Below, in pieces: positions 1 through 10,900 of a DNA stretch of 64,000 nt. Below the pieces are notes generated by a model that did not search any database, was not told the DNA's origin, and saw only the letters and a program-made list of their open reading frames with translations. Made by a program: the position numbers and the translations under genes. Source of the DNA: Cylicocyclus nassatus (Eukaryota; Nematoda; Chromadorea; Rhabditida; Strongylidae); contig CATQJL010000316.1 in NCBI GenBank assembly GCA_958299035.1, positions 18,701,676 to 18,765,675 of the forward strand. Reading direction: 5' to 3'. Every line of letters begins with the position of its first letter. The first letter of the stretch is position 1.

Positions 1-2144
1 GAAGACTAGAAGAAGGAATAGGGGCAATTGAAACCTGTAATACCAAAATACAAGAACTTCTTCAAAACTATGCGCTAGCAATAGACAAGTGTGAATCATT
101 GAGTGAAAAAGAAAGCGAGGATTTTGAAGAATACACAAGTAAAGGGGAAACGGTACTTTGTGCTTCTCTAGACTATATAGTTCTTCTAAAAGCTAGAACA
201 AACGCATTCATTTCCTACACACCTACCCGATTCGCAAACGCAGAAAATAATACAAGTAACGAAATCACAGAGAGTGCGATAGGGGTCAAGAAAATGGAAT
301 TACCAACACTTCCGATTCCAGTTTTTCATGGAGATTTATGGGACTGGGACAACTTTTGGACACTTTTTGACACAAATGTGAACTCACAGCCTCTACCGGA
401 GCTATACAAGTGTAATTACTTGCTTAAAGCTCTTAGGGGTGAACCTCTACAAGCGGTAAAGAAGTTCAGAGTGTCACAGGACAACTATGCCAAAGCCATA
501 AATTTTCTAAAAACTAAATATGGAGATAATGAACAGCTAATCAATAGGCTATACGGCAGACTAGAAAAGGTTCAGTTAACCTCACCAAGCATAAGGGATC
601 AACGGAAACTTCTCGAGCAGATTCAAGCAATTGTGGTACAATTACAAGAAAAGAATGAACACGTAGATAACCAGTGTATAATAAAACAAGTACTTTCGAA
701 GTTTCCGATCAGACTACAAAGGAAAGTGTTGGAACGCAAGTATATACAAGCAGATAATACCTTTGGGATGGAAACATTGCTCAAACTCTTAGAAGAATTT
801 GTCACAACGGAAGAAAAGGTATCATTTTTTACCAGAGAAGTGACTCCTCGTCAACATACCGTATCTCCTATACTCCATAGAGGGAAAGAAGAATCAAGTA
901 AATGGTTCAACAAGTGCATGTATTGTGGAGAAGAGCATAAATCCATAGCATGCACAAAGTATACAACCCCTCAATCACGCACACAATACCTGCGGGAGCA
1001 CAAATTGTGCTTTATTTGTGCATCCCCAAAACATGTTACAGCGGGCTGCAAAAAACGAATGTGTTTTGAATGCCAAGGACCCCACCACACATCGTGCTGT
1101 CTCAAAAAGGGGATGACAGGAGAGGACAAACGCAACACATATCAAAAAGCGAAGGAGACAAAACTGAAAAAATCAAAAAATCTTCGCCCAACGCAAACAA
1201 AATCATCACCAGTAACTTCAGCGAAGATCCACCAAACAAGTCGAAAAAGTGAGGATGGGGAAACAACTATTTACGAACTTCAAACATCAAAACAAGTATC
1301 AAGAACCACTTCGACATTTCTCCCAACGGGAGAAATACAAGTCATGAGCCCAATTACTAGAAATTTACACAAAATCCCAGTTCTTCTAGACACAGGTGCA
1401 GAATTATCTTTCATAGATAAGAACCTCGCAGAAGAACTACATCTACCAACAATAGAAACGACTAGGCTGAAGTTGAGGACTTTCGGATCAGAAACAGTTA
1501 ACGAAAGTCTAAGTCGCAAAGTAGAACTGGAAGCATGGGATGCTGAGGGTAACGCATACCAACTACAGTTACTAACTTATGACACCCTCACAAAACCTTT
1601 GAAGACACCACCACTCTTGGAAAAAGATATGCAATTTATGCAATCATTGAATTTGAAATCGACGACAACCAAGGATCACAAACCGCTGATTCTGTTAGGT
1701 TGCGATCAATTATGGCAATTGATAAAGGAAGATACTCCACATGTTAAATTGCCATCAGGTCTTCATCTCTTAACAACGAAACTCGGTCACCTCCTCACGG
1801 GACAAATACAGAAAGAACATCAAATGGCACAGGTAGGAAAAGAAGATGCAGATCTAGAAACATGGGATAAATACTGGACTCTGGAAGCACAAGTAAATGG
1901 GATTTCTGAAGAAGAAGAAGAAGAAAATGGGACAGAAAATGAAGAGAAACGGAAATGGGAAGCATACTGGATGATGGAAAAAGAGGGGACAGAGGAATTT
2001 GCAAGCACAGAAAAAGATCTACAAGCCCAAGTCGACCAACAGGTCTGGGACAACTTCAGAAATACCATAGAAAAGAGAGAAGACGGCTATTATGTCCGAT
2101 TACCATGGCGAAAAATCCAGACCTACCAGACAACAAACCTATAG
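1..2144 (+). CDS. BEL/Pao retroelement Gag plus aspartic protease (5' cut by window, 3' frameshifted)
   Basis: The frame is open from base 3, so the true start lies before the window; the first internal ATG is not a credible start. Order of domains: an N-terminal helical stretch; a DUF1759-type Gag core (roughly bases 290-850, with PVFHGDLWDWDNFW); two Cys/His knuckle clusters (about 915-1095, from CMYCGEEHKSIAC); and a DUF1758-type retropepsin with the catalytic LLDTGAELSFID (about 1383-1420). An acidic linker then leads into the start of reverse transcriptase (DGYYVRLPW), where an A-run at 2111-2115 shifts the frame and the ORF ends. Gag packages the element RNA and the protease cuts the polyprotein. 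Family assignment rests on the domain pair typical of BEL/Pao. The frame is otherwise intact over about 700 codons. Confidence 0.88.
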   Translation, partial: RLEEGIGAIETCNTKIQELLQNYALAIDKCESLSEKESEDFEEYTSKGETVLCASLDYIVLLKARTNAFISYTPTRFANAENNTSNEITESAIGVKKMELPTLPIPVFHGDLWDWDNFWTLFDTNVNSQPLPELYKCNYLLKALRGEPLQAVKKFRVSQDNYAKAINFLKTKYGDNEQLINRLYGRLEKVQLTSPSIRDQRKLLEQIQAIVVQLQEKNEHVDNQCIIKQVLSKFPIRLQRKVLERKYIQADNTFGMETLLKLLEEFVTTEEKVSFFTREVTPRQHTVSPILHRGKEESSKWFNKCMYCGEEHKSIACTKYTTPQSRTQYLREHKLCFICASPKHVTAGCKKRMCFECQGPHHTSCCLKKGMTGEDKRNTYQKAKETKLKKSKNLRPTQTKSSPVTSAKIHQTSRKSEDGETTIYELQTSKQVSRTTSTFLPTGEIQVMSPITRNLHKIPVLLDTGAELSFIDKNLAEELHLPTIETTRLKLRTFGSETVNESLSRKVELEAWDAEGNAYQLQLLTYDTLTKPLKTPPLLEKDMQFMQSLNLKSTTTKDHKPLILLGCDQLWQLIKEDTPHVKLPSGLHLLTTKLGHLLTGQIQKEHQMAQVGKEDADLETWDKYWTLEAQVNGISEEEEEENGTENEEKRKWEAYWMMEKEGTEEFASTEKDLQAQVDQQVWDNFRNTIEKREDGYYVRLPWRKIQTYQTTNL

Positions 2145-2188
2145 CTTTCAGACGACTCATCAGCGTTTGGAACTCACTTCGAAGATAG
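2089..2188 (+). pseudogene. Remnant of the BEL/Pao reverse transcriptase N-terminus
   Basis: After the A-run at 2111-2115 the Pol reading continues in another frame as NPDLPDNKPIAFRRLISVWN, the short segment that precedes the palm domain in BEL/Pao Pol, and then meets TAG at 2186-2188. The envelope start codon follows 14 bases later. The whole RT, RNase H and integrase region, normally some 3 kb, is absent. The element can therefore only have moved with proteins supplied from elsewhere. Confidence 0.75.
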
Positions 2189-2202
2189 GTGAAAACTCAA
2201 CG

Positions 2203-3153
2203 ATGACAACAGTGGAAACGACATGCCCAGCAACATCCTTCTGCGCGAACATAGACTGTACATTATGCGCCTCACTAGTACTCAATCCGGAATGCTGGCC
2301 CGTAGGAGCAATAATAGTAAGCGGATTGATCCTTTACTTGCTCTGCATTGGCTGCTACGCATTTCTCTATGTACCAATAATCATCGGACGACCACTCAGA
2401 GTGGTATTATCAGCAATCTGGGCAACAATCCTTTTCGTTCGAAGGAAAAGCAGAAGATTTCGATATGGACCAAGGCGAACGGCAACGGACCTCATTGAAC
2501 TTTTGGCGGTATTAGCAACTGTAACAGTAGCAACATCATCAGCATGCCAACAAATCAACATATTTTCCCATCAATCGACAATTTGCACAGAAACATCGAA
2601 TTCTAACCAAATGTGTAAAATACAGTTATCTGAGGTACTGAAAATCAATCCATTCAAACGTGAAGCCTGCTTCAAGTTAACAAAAAACGGGACAACGCTG
2701 CATGAAATACACGCTACCTGGAAGGCCTTGATTCTAACATGCGAACAAACGACAGACTTTTACACTAGACAAGTCTCCTACAACGTCATAGACAGTAAAA
2801 GATGCCCACACGTTGGCACATGCGTAGAACCAAAATGCGCAGCAATTAATGGAACAAGCTTAATACCAGAGCTAGAGCAAGGTAACAAGTACCCAGGAGT
2901 AACGTACTGTGTAGAATCATGCGGAGGACCAGGTTGTGACTGCTTTTACTGGAGCTCGGGATGCCTTTTTTATCGCATATACTTTATCCCACTATCGACA
3001 CAAGTATTTCGCGTTTTTCATTGTAATCGCTGGAAAGAAGCCGCAAAAGTGGAACTCGTGCACATTGATGGAGTCAATGGAAAATCGCAAACGTATTTGG
3101 TGCAAATGCAACCCAATATTCCGATAAAACGGGACCGTTTTCGCTCACATTAA
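2203..3153 (+). pseudogene. Retroelement envelope glycoprotein, N-terminal part (phlebovirus G2-like)
   Basis: The ATG at 2203 opens an envelope-like reading. It has an N-terminal hydrophobic segment (about 2290-2390), a basic patch, a second hydrophobic stretch just before an ectodomain (about 2485-2550), and a Cys-rich ectodomain with the CVESCGGPGCDCFYW cluster (about 2908-2955) typical of phlebovirus Gn/Gc-type G2 fusion proteins captured by nematode BEL elements. The frame stops at 3151-3153. Homologous sequence resumes in the +2 neighbour frame from about 3126, so one small indel near 3125-3135 broke the gene. It is a decayed copy. Confidence 0.8.
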
Positions 3154-4112
3154 GCTCGGTAACAATTCCCCCTATCCCCATGCTTAATACCTACTTCATA
3201 ACAAACAACAACGAAACAGCCTTATGGGATCGAAAATCAACCCCACCACTATCATGTGTAAACCAAAAAGCGGCGGAAACTCTGGACTGCGAAGTCAGAG
3301 ACGACTGTATATGCTATCCAGCAGAAACAAAAGCTAACTGCAAGTGTAACGAGATTGACATATCCTCAGGATTCAACGACCTGCAAAGAAGGCTACCGGC
3401 AGAAATGCCTTCAGTATCCTTCAAACAAAACGAACAAGGGAAAGTCCAAGCAACAGTCACAACAATGACCACCTCAGAAATTATAGTGAATATACAAGAA
3501 AACCTAAAAACAAAAATCGTAGTAGACCAAGTTTTTTGCACAGTGACCAACACGATACTTACAGGATGTTACAATTGTGCAAAAGGCGCAACAGCACAAA
3601 TTTCATGTGTAGCCGCGAGACAAGTATATGCAGAAATTACATGCGGGGAATCAAGCTTCACAGTAGCATGCGACAAAAACGGCAAACAGTCTACGCTGAG
3701 ATTTAGTCCAGCACAAGCTAGAGTGCATATGCGGTGTATGGTGAGCTGCGGAGGAGAACCTACGAGCTTTGAAATTGCCGGCATCCTCAAGTACACTCAT
3801 ACAGCACAAGACATGATACAAGCTTGGTTAAAAGGATCATCCAACGAGTACCAAGAAATAAAATTGCCAGATTTTCCGCACATACTTGACGTTTTCATAC
3901 AATGGTACAAAACCGTGCTTTGCGTACTAATAGCGGTACTAGGTTTACTCCTCATTACCTACACTTGCTTCACAACGTGCGGAATAAAAATTATCTACTT
4001 TCTGCTGCGCCTTCAATTCCGCCTACTCAGAAAGGTAGTGAAATCTGTTCTATTCATACCAATTTGGATCATAGCTCAAACAATTAGACGCAACAATAGA
4101 CAACGCAATTAA
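3126..4112 (+). pseudogene. Retroelement envelope glycoprotein, C-terminal part after a frameshift
   Basis: This is the continuation of the envelope in a different frame. It is open from about 3126 to the TAA at 4110-4112, with the first ATG at 3180. It holds many paired cysteines (DCEVRDDCICYPAE, CNEIDISSGF, GCYNCAKGA, CMVSCGGEP), a membrane span near 3905-3965 (VLCVLIAVLGLLLITY), a second hydrophobic segment and a basic cytoplasmic tail. The architecture matches the stem, membrane anchor and tail of a class II fusion glycoprotein. No in-frame stops occur inside this part, so the single indel near 3130 is the only break visible in the envelope. Confidence 0.8.
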
Positions 4113-4206
4113 AAAACTTCCTCTTTTTTTTAATCAAGATCTCCGATAGAAAATAGATTGAAAAAGTAGAAAAAAAGTATACAAGAAACAAGAAGTAGAA
4201 TACCAA

Positions 4207-4217
4207 TTTTATTCCAG
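4207..4217 (+). promoter_or_regulatory. Splice or trans-splice acceptor before the 524-codon ORF
   Basis: A pyrimidine-rich TTTTATTCCAG ends 4 bases before the ATG at 4222. The match to the nematode acceptor consensus and the very short leader fit an SL trans-spliced or cis-spliced subgenomic mRNA. Inference from sequence only. Confidence 0.5.
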
Positions 4218-4221
4218 CAAG

Positions 4222-5796
4222 ATGTCACACATGGAAGAGCTTGAATATCTAACGGACAAGATCGCACCAAGAGTTACAATAACAATACCAATGTTGGAAG
4301 AAGACCTTGGGAAAACACTAGAAGAGATGCAAAATCAAGTAAATGTCGCAATGACTATCAACGAAGAATGGAATCACCTCAAACTGGAATGGTTCAAGTT
4401 CGCGGATACAGAGAAAATCGTCACGATTTCCCGTCTAATTCGCGCGGCGGGAGCAGCGAGAGACAGCTACCTCAAGCTGTGTACTCGCTTGATTTTGACG
4501 GCCAAATGGATGGAAAAGTTCCGGCGTATAGAACTAGAGCAGGAAAGTCGGGAAAGGGTGTGGCTAGACGACATCCTGTGCATGGACATGAAAGGACAAA
4601 TGCAAAAAATGAACAAGATTATAGAAAAGTTAGAAAAAGAAGAGAGAGTCGTGGTAGCATTTCTCCAGACAAGAAATGAGGACTTCCATAGAGCACAACG
4701 CGACCAACTCACGATTAGTCGTCTGAAAGAACAACTCCGAGAAGCCGAGTGGGAGCTCTTCTCTATCAAGGCCAAAAGAGCAAGGCTGGAGATGGGTACA
4801 GAGAAGGCACCTCCTAATCCTCCTGAAACAAGTAAGAACCAACAACTTCCAGAGAGAAAGGAAGAATCACGAGTCCAGGATCTCCCAAGACTTGTGGACG
4901 ATGAGGAGGAAGAGATGGAACTAGAGGAGGAACTCATGGTGATTGACGAAGACGAAGTCGGGGAGGAAAACAGTGCTAGGCACAGACAGGAAGCAATTCT
5001 GGACGATGACGGATACCTCGACCAGCTACTACGGGAAGCCGGAGAGACGCCCCAAGAACTCGGCGAACCAAGTATCCAATCATTAGACGAATCCATACTC
5101 AGAGGGAAGGTCGTCATCGAGCAAGCGGAGGAGGACATGAAGAGAGTACAGGTCCAAGAACAGAGGCCTCACGATCAAGTTGACGCTGAAGATCGAGACA
5201 AGATACCAAGAAAGGGTCAAAACGAGCTTCAAGAGTTGCAGAATCACATCCAAGAATTGGAAGCCCGCATCCAAGTAGCGCGGGAGGAAAATCGAGCAAG
5301 GGAAGAAGAGGTCAACGAAGTAGAGAGGGCTATCCAAGTACTCCCGCGACGCATTCTGCTAGACGCCCCTGAAAAAATCCCAGTGAACATAACCTGCGCC
5401 TTCTGTAAGACGCGGGGTCGACACTTTTCAGATTCCTGCTACGTCATTACAGATGGAGACGAAAGGTACAACCTCGCTTTGGAAGAGGGATTGTGCCATA
5501 GATGCCTGCTTGGACACGGCGGCCGGTGCAGAAATCCCTTTCGTCCGTGTTACTACTGCGAGAAAGTCTCGGGGACCGTGTCGGAGGAATTTTGTCCCAA
5601 AGACGAAGATCATCACAAGGCTCTATGTCCCATACCCAACGCGGAAAATAAACTCCAACAACGAATCCAGAGGATCATGGGCCACTATCTCGAAGTCGAA
5701 CAAGACATAGAGAGAATGAAAAAGCAAAGGGACGACCTCAAGAATCAAGTAGAACAGATCCTTCGCCAGGATCCAGCACCACACCCGAGACCATAA
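4222..5796 (+). CDS. Intact 524-aa coiled-coil and Cys-rich (gag-like) retroelement ORF
   Basis: An uninterrupted ORF 109 bases after the envelope stop. The N-terminal 170 residues are helical. An acidic, low-complexity middle (EEEEMELEEELMVIDEDE) follows, then long coiled coil (about residues 290-385). A Cys/His-rich module (about 390-475) starts at CAFCKTRGRHFSDSC and includes CHRCLLGHGGRC, CYYCEKVSG and HHKALCP. A basic, helical tail ends the protein. I recognise the module as one common in strongylid repeat-associated proteins, probably a nucleic-acid-binding Gag-like protein, but cannot name a characterised function. It is richer in G+C than the Gag/env ORFs and has no disruption, unlike them. 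It may be a 3' accessory gene of the element or the start of a second element. Confidence 0.8.
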   Translation: MSHMEELEYLTDKIAPRVTITIPMLEEDLGKTLEEMQNQVNVAMTINEEWNHLKLEWFKFADTEKIVTISRLIRAAGAARDSYLKLCTRLILTAKWMEKFRRIELEQESRERVWLDDILCMDMKGQMQKMNKIIEKLEKEERVVVAFLQTRNEDFHRAQRDQLTISRLKEQLREAEWELFSIKAKRARLEMGTEKAPPNPPETSKNQQLPERKEESRVQDLPRLVDDEEEEMELEEELMVIDEDEVGEENSARHRQEAILDDDGYLDQLLREAGETPQELGEPSIQSLDESILRGKVVIEQAEEDMKRVQVQEQRPHDQVDAEDRDKIPRKGQNELQELQNHIQELEARIQVAREENRAREEEVNEVERAIQVLPRRILLDAPEKIPVNITCAFCKTRGRHFSDSCYVITDGDERYNLALEEGLCHRCLLGHGGRCRNPFRPCYYCEKVSGTVSEEFCPKDEDHHKALCPIPNAENKLQQRIQRIMGHYLEVEQDIERMKKQRDDLKNQVEQILRQDPAPHPRP

Positions 5797-6361
5797 CTCG
5801 TCGCCGCCAGTGTCGTGAAACACGACTTCAAATCCAAGGATTTATCAAGTATGTATCGATCCAACCTTTCATTATTATTTTCGCCAAGTCTTTCTTACAG
5901 GAATGCTTTGTTTACTTGCAAGCGCGGAGCCGACTCCAGATGGTGCGAACGATAAGGGGACGGTCGTCGTCTATGCAGCTCGTCGGCTGCTCAAGCAAGT
6001 ATCATTTTCACATAATTTGCATATTTTCTTTATCCTCATATATCATCTAGGTTCACACTATATAAGCTTGTCTGACTGTAAGCTCATATTTTTCCGACTT
6101 GAAGTTTTATCACTTTTGTGTTATTTTCTTGCACCTTTTTTGAGCAATTAGATCTAAAACAGCATAATCATCAAGTATTGAGTAGGATAAGCATAATCAA
6201 GTTTCATAACAGTGAGAACTAGCATTAGCATCCTACTCTCAGTGATTTTTTTTAGTAGTATGTGAAATCATCATTCATTTGTATCTCATTTGTCTGTTAT
6301 GTAGTTTTAGTTCATTTATTTGTTATTTTGTCGAATTTTGCGTACAATAGTCAAAGTAAAA
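5797..6361 (+). other. Possible 3' LTR region of the retroelement
   Basis: No coding is seen. A TATA box (TATATAAG, 6059-6066) sits in AT-rich sequence. A splice-acceptor-like TTTCTTACAG at about 5891-5900 lies upstream, and AAGGGGA near 5955 could be a polypurine tract. The 5' copy needed to define LTR ends is outside the window, so the boundaries are a guess. Confidence 0.3.
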
Positions 6362-6383
6362 GGTTTAATTACCCAAGTTTGAG
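6362..6383 (+). other. Exact SL1 spliced-leader sequence (relic, not an SL RNA gene)
   Basis: These 22 bases are identical to the nematode SL1 leader as I know it. They are followed by TTGAGGTACACG rather than the GTAAAC-type donor and intron half of an SL1 RNA gene, and no Sm-type site or 3' stem-loop is evident in the next 100 bases. The context fits a reverse-transcribed copy of a trans-spliced RNA inserted here. There is no 5S rDNA nearby. Confidence 0.75.
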
Positions 6384-7999
6384 TTGAGGTACACGACGAC
6401 AATAATACGCCCGCGTGGCAGATCAAGTTCAAGTGTCTCTTGGTATTAGACGATTATTGTTCTAAATATCTCACGCAACCTCAGCACATATACCAAGGCG
6501 CAGCATGGCGCGGCATCGTCCCATAAATGTGTCGCGCACAATCTGAGGCATGTACATGCTGTTCGTTGTTCACTGGCATCCCTATCAGTGACCTTAACTC
6601 CCCTTTCGCAATCCCAACCATTCCCTCTCAGCGCGTTTTGACATGGAAACAGTTGGAATGCACATTGCGTCCCTAATGTAGAGGGCTAGAATCCCTCTAG
6701 TGTGGAATCAGCACCGGGGATCCACGTTCTCAGTAATTGTAATAGCATAGGCGATTTCCATGCGTATAGCGGGCGTGGTCCTGCAGACATTTGAACACGT
6801 TAAAAAACTTGTTGAACCTCCGTTCTGAAGCACTACTTTTTTACTCTCTAAATGCCAAAAAATGCCACGCGCATACGTTGGCAAACGTCTGCAGTGCTTC
6901 GCCGCTATAGTGTGGGGAAAGGAAAATAGTATTCAAAAAAGAGGCTCTTGAGGTATTTACGCTTTTTGCATTGAGTTAAATATGATGTAAAGCTTTCTAA
7001 GTTTGGTAGCTTCTTCCTTTATTGTCAGTACAGTACTTGACTATACACTCACAATAAAGGAAAGAAGCTACCAATTTTGGAAAGCTTAACGTCATAAATA
7101 ACTGATGCTGTGTCAAGATCCAGAAATAGTCGAGCCTGGGATATCTGATATCAAATGTTGAATTTTGAGTAGCTTTGAGTGCGGCAAGAAGATGAAAGTC
7201 GATGATAAAATTGGCATGTTGGCCTGTATACACGTATCTGCACGTCTACCTTTGATCTATGCAAATCTCTGCAACCTTTACAGATATAACTGCAAACGCT
7301 TTTCATTTTCCAAACAGGACTAGCGATAAGTTTTCAATCACCTTGCCTTGTAGTATCCATTATCCTATTCACTATCAAGAAAAAGATTGAATATCCAAAT
7401 AAGAAGTTTTGGCTCTTTCTGCTAAATATAGCATGAGTGCACCCACTTTCAGAAACCTAGTTTCCGAATTAGTCAAGAAGGTCTTGCATACGTAATCAGT
7501 ATTTTGGCGGAAGTCCTCTAACCTACAACTGTCTTTGCAAAATTAGGTGTAACACAAAACCAATGCTTCTACCAAAAGTTACTCGAGAACTTGAATGCAT
7601 TTGGTAAAAATAACATGTCAGCTTGTTTTGCCTCTGTTGTTTGCCAAAATTCCTTCAAATGCCTCGAACAAAATTACAAAGTGACAGGGGGAGGGGAAGA
7701 GAAAAACTGAGTGTTGGTGGTTACCGCATTGGCAAGAAGGTTAGGAAATTCGATTAAAATTAGAATGAAGGCTGCATTAAGGTTACCTTATCGCAACATG
7801 CTTGCATAGAGTATCGATCCGAAACATTTGAGCATTTGAGAACGTAGTTAGTTGAATGCGCATAACTAATTAATCACTAACACATATATATGATCATATT
7901 CGGATTCCAGTTACTCGAAGTGTTAAAAAATAAAAAAATAAATTACTACGAGCATAGACATGAAGATACACGCTAAAATCCAATGCGCCTCCGAAGTCT
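6384..7999. other. Intergenic stretch without a recognised gene
   Basis: Downstream of the SL1 relic and 3' of the GT92 gene. No exon-like reading was found on either strand. The only structure seen is the hairpin at 6982-7096. Confidence 0.5.
6982..7096. repeat. 115-bp hairpin (mini inverted repeat)
   Basis: Arms of about 45 bp (ATGATGTAAAGCTTTCT... and ...GGAAAGCTTAACGTCAT) pair with few mismatches around a loop of some 25 bases. The size fits a tiny foldback transposon or a long pre-miRNA-like hairpin. Confidence 0.7.
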
Positions 8000-10900
8000 T
8001 CATTTTCTGATTTCTGCTCCATACACGTAGTGAACCCGTCTTTGAACCCTCGTTAATAGTTCGTTGGCCCACTTTGCGGGATAATCTGTCGTTGAAAAAT
8101 TGCCCATTCCTTCAACTTCCTTCAGCCATATCTTGCCCCACTGGCCAGAATTGACGTCCCGATAATGCCTAAACTCATAGAATCACTGAACCATGTAATC
8201 TCCAGTTATAGATTGAATAAACAAACCTTACAACAAAACCTGAACCAACCTTACAACTCCCTCTTCAGGTCTCATGCGATACATTGTGTAGCCCTCATAA
8301 AACGCATTTACATAATGTACGTGCATAATCAAGACCTGTAAGCGGCAATCCTAATTACGCACATTCTTGAGCTAATAAAAAAACTCTAATTTTTGGTTGC
8401 ATTTCCAAAAGAGTCCATTTGCATAAGAGTCCGGAGCATTGAAACTTTGACCTCCAAAATATACTATCGGTATCTGCACCGCCTTGCATCTCTGGCCTGG
8501 GTTATGAGTGAATATTGAAGCGAACAACACTGGAGTCAGTTTCATTAACTTCTGCAGCACTCAACTGAGTAGTGTTGAGTATGAGTACATTGAAAAGCAT
8601 CCACTGAGAATGCACTGATTTTCAAGCGGCCTAAATTGGCTCATAACTTGGCGTCATGATGGCAGAAAAAAAAGCCAGATTTTGAATTTGTTTTAGAGCT
8701 TTCTGGAATGTTACAGATTTTAAAAGTTCACTTTAACTAAAACAGTCTTTAAAGACAATTTACATCAAGCTTTAAAGAATTTGTATAGATGGTGCGTGTC
8801 ACACTTGTACGATGGCAGTGCTGTTATCTGTATCCATCTCGATTTATATTCTGAAACTTTTTGCTACCTCTGTTTTGTACTGAGTTGGAACAAGTAATGC
8901 ACTAAAAATTCAAAAAAATTCGTTTAATGATGATTAGGGGCATCTTTTTGCATCAATCTACTGAGCTGTAAAGAGAATATCCACGCACTTTCAAAAATCT
9001 CATTTTTTGAGTCATTTTTCTCGCAGTCTGTCAAACCTTTAAGAAAGAATCTTCATGGTTCTATACAATAAAGCATAAAACTTTCGTTTCCGCTTCCGCC
9101 TTTTATCGATGTCCAATGTCTGATCTTCTAACCAGATAAAGTTCTAATTTTCTTTTTGCTACCATTTTTCCGCTAAGCCACGGAAACCACCTATATGCTC
9201 AACTTTTCGAAAGAGCTGTTTGTCCGTTTCGAGCCTGCAAATGCACTCAAATTTTGCGACTTACAGACAGAATTTTAAAACTGTCAAAATTGCTTTTGAC
9301 CGTAACTCTTTTCGCAGCTGGTGTCGCTTCTAGGTTATCCGCTACCTTTAAATGTTGGCTCAAAAGATGTGCAAAGTCACTCAAACTATTTTTGCAGTCA
9401 TCAAAAATTTGGCTCATTCTGCGCGGAGAGGTAAGACTTGTAACCACTTTGTCAGAAAATGGTGCAGTGCAGAAAAATAGCTGATATTCCCGTTTAAAAA
9501 AATCATGTAAGTGGCATTATCCAGGGCTCGGCACGAGGTGGCTAGATGAAAATGGAAAAAACGAAATCCCCCTTGACTTTTGGGAATTTTTAAGAAGTCC
9601 CCTTTGACCCTCAACCAAATTTCCTCTAAAAACATGAAAAATTCCCCAAAATCCCCCAAAAAACGAAACGTCGACTAAAAAAAGGTTGCCGTCGCCAATT
9701 TTCCGTGTCTCTTCGGTCACAAAAACGAAACCCCCTTTGCTTTTCGTCCCAAAAACGATACCCAGCTTGCTTGTAAGCCACCTCGTGCCGAGCCCTGGCA
9801 TTATCTTTGCAACAAAACTTGCAGCTCTGAAATCTACTCAAAGTTACAGCACTTTTGAGAAATTTTTGTAGATACCCGGAAACTTTCTTTACATGCGAAT
9901 ATATGGTTGAAATTTTATTTCAGACACTATTTAGAAGTAAAGCTATCAATTTTCGAAGCTAGAAAAGCCTTCAAAGGCGCTTGGCAGATAGGAAAGTCAA
10001 ATAACGAGTCAACATTCAATGCTCTTTGAAGTTTCATGTGGATAAGCCACTTTGATTGAAAAGGCCTTTCCTGTCAATTGAAAAACTGAGATTATTGGAC
10101 TCAAATAGGAAATATGTTCAGACATGTGCACCCTTTAGCATTTTTGTAATCAAATGTTAAACGCAGTCTAATGTTTGCAATCAGCAGTTCTGTTGCCGCG
10201 ATATGGCCGTAAGAATTCTTGTGTGAAAATATTGAGAAAGAATAAGTTTTCCTCTTCTATCTCAAACAGATTTATAGATTGGAAGAATTACTGAATTTTG
10301 ATTTCTGGAATACTTATGTTACTGCTAATTGCATGTTTTTGATGGCACTATCGTGCTTTTCTCGAAGTAGTTAAGCGCCCTGACTATCTGCGTTATTCAA
10401 AGTCCCTCCTTCCAGATATTGATTTTATGATTGAGAAAATAAGTAACACGCTCTTTTGTTACAAAAACTTTTATAAACCAAATTTTATTTGACATGATAA
10501 GAGATTTGTTGACATTTCTTAAGAAACTTTGTAGTTCTTATCTAAACCATAGCCACGCAATATTTAAGAAAGCGTGAATGTGATGAAAGTACGAAATGTG
10601 GAAAGCTTGCACATCTCTCCTTGAAAGTCCAATTCTTTTAGTCCAGAACAATTTTCGCGCTAGCATCAAAGCTCTTACAAGGAATTGATCAGAAATCGAA
10701 GTGGCCAATTCGAACAAGCTGGATACCATTAGATGCAGCGTGGAACGCAGACTTCGAATCTGTATTCCAAAATTCCTAGCACGTATGTGGACGAAGTTAT
10801 GAGCCACTAAAACCCATTGTTGTGCTAAGAAATCGTGAAAGCTAAATTTGGCAGTACAGAGCCGTGTTCGGCTTGAGGCTGGGCCTAAACAAGAGCTAGG

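Noticed and set aside
4467..5138. 223-codon Ser-rich minus-strand ORF
   Set aside because: It is the antisense shadow of the acidic, coiled-coil part of the 4222-5796 ORF.
6362..6480. Functional SL1 RNA gene
   Set aside because: Only the leader matches; donor, Sm-type site and 3' stem-loop are missing and no 5S rRNA unit is present.
8372..8560. 62-codon minus-strand ORF next to the tenth GT92 exon
   Set aside because: It sits in an intron, has no usable donor, and the flanking exons 13120-13028 and 8335-8250 already join in phase at a conserved site.
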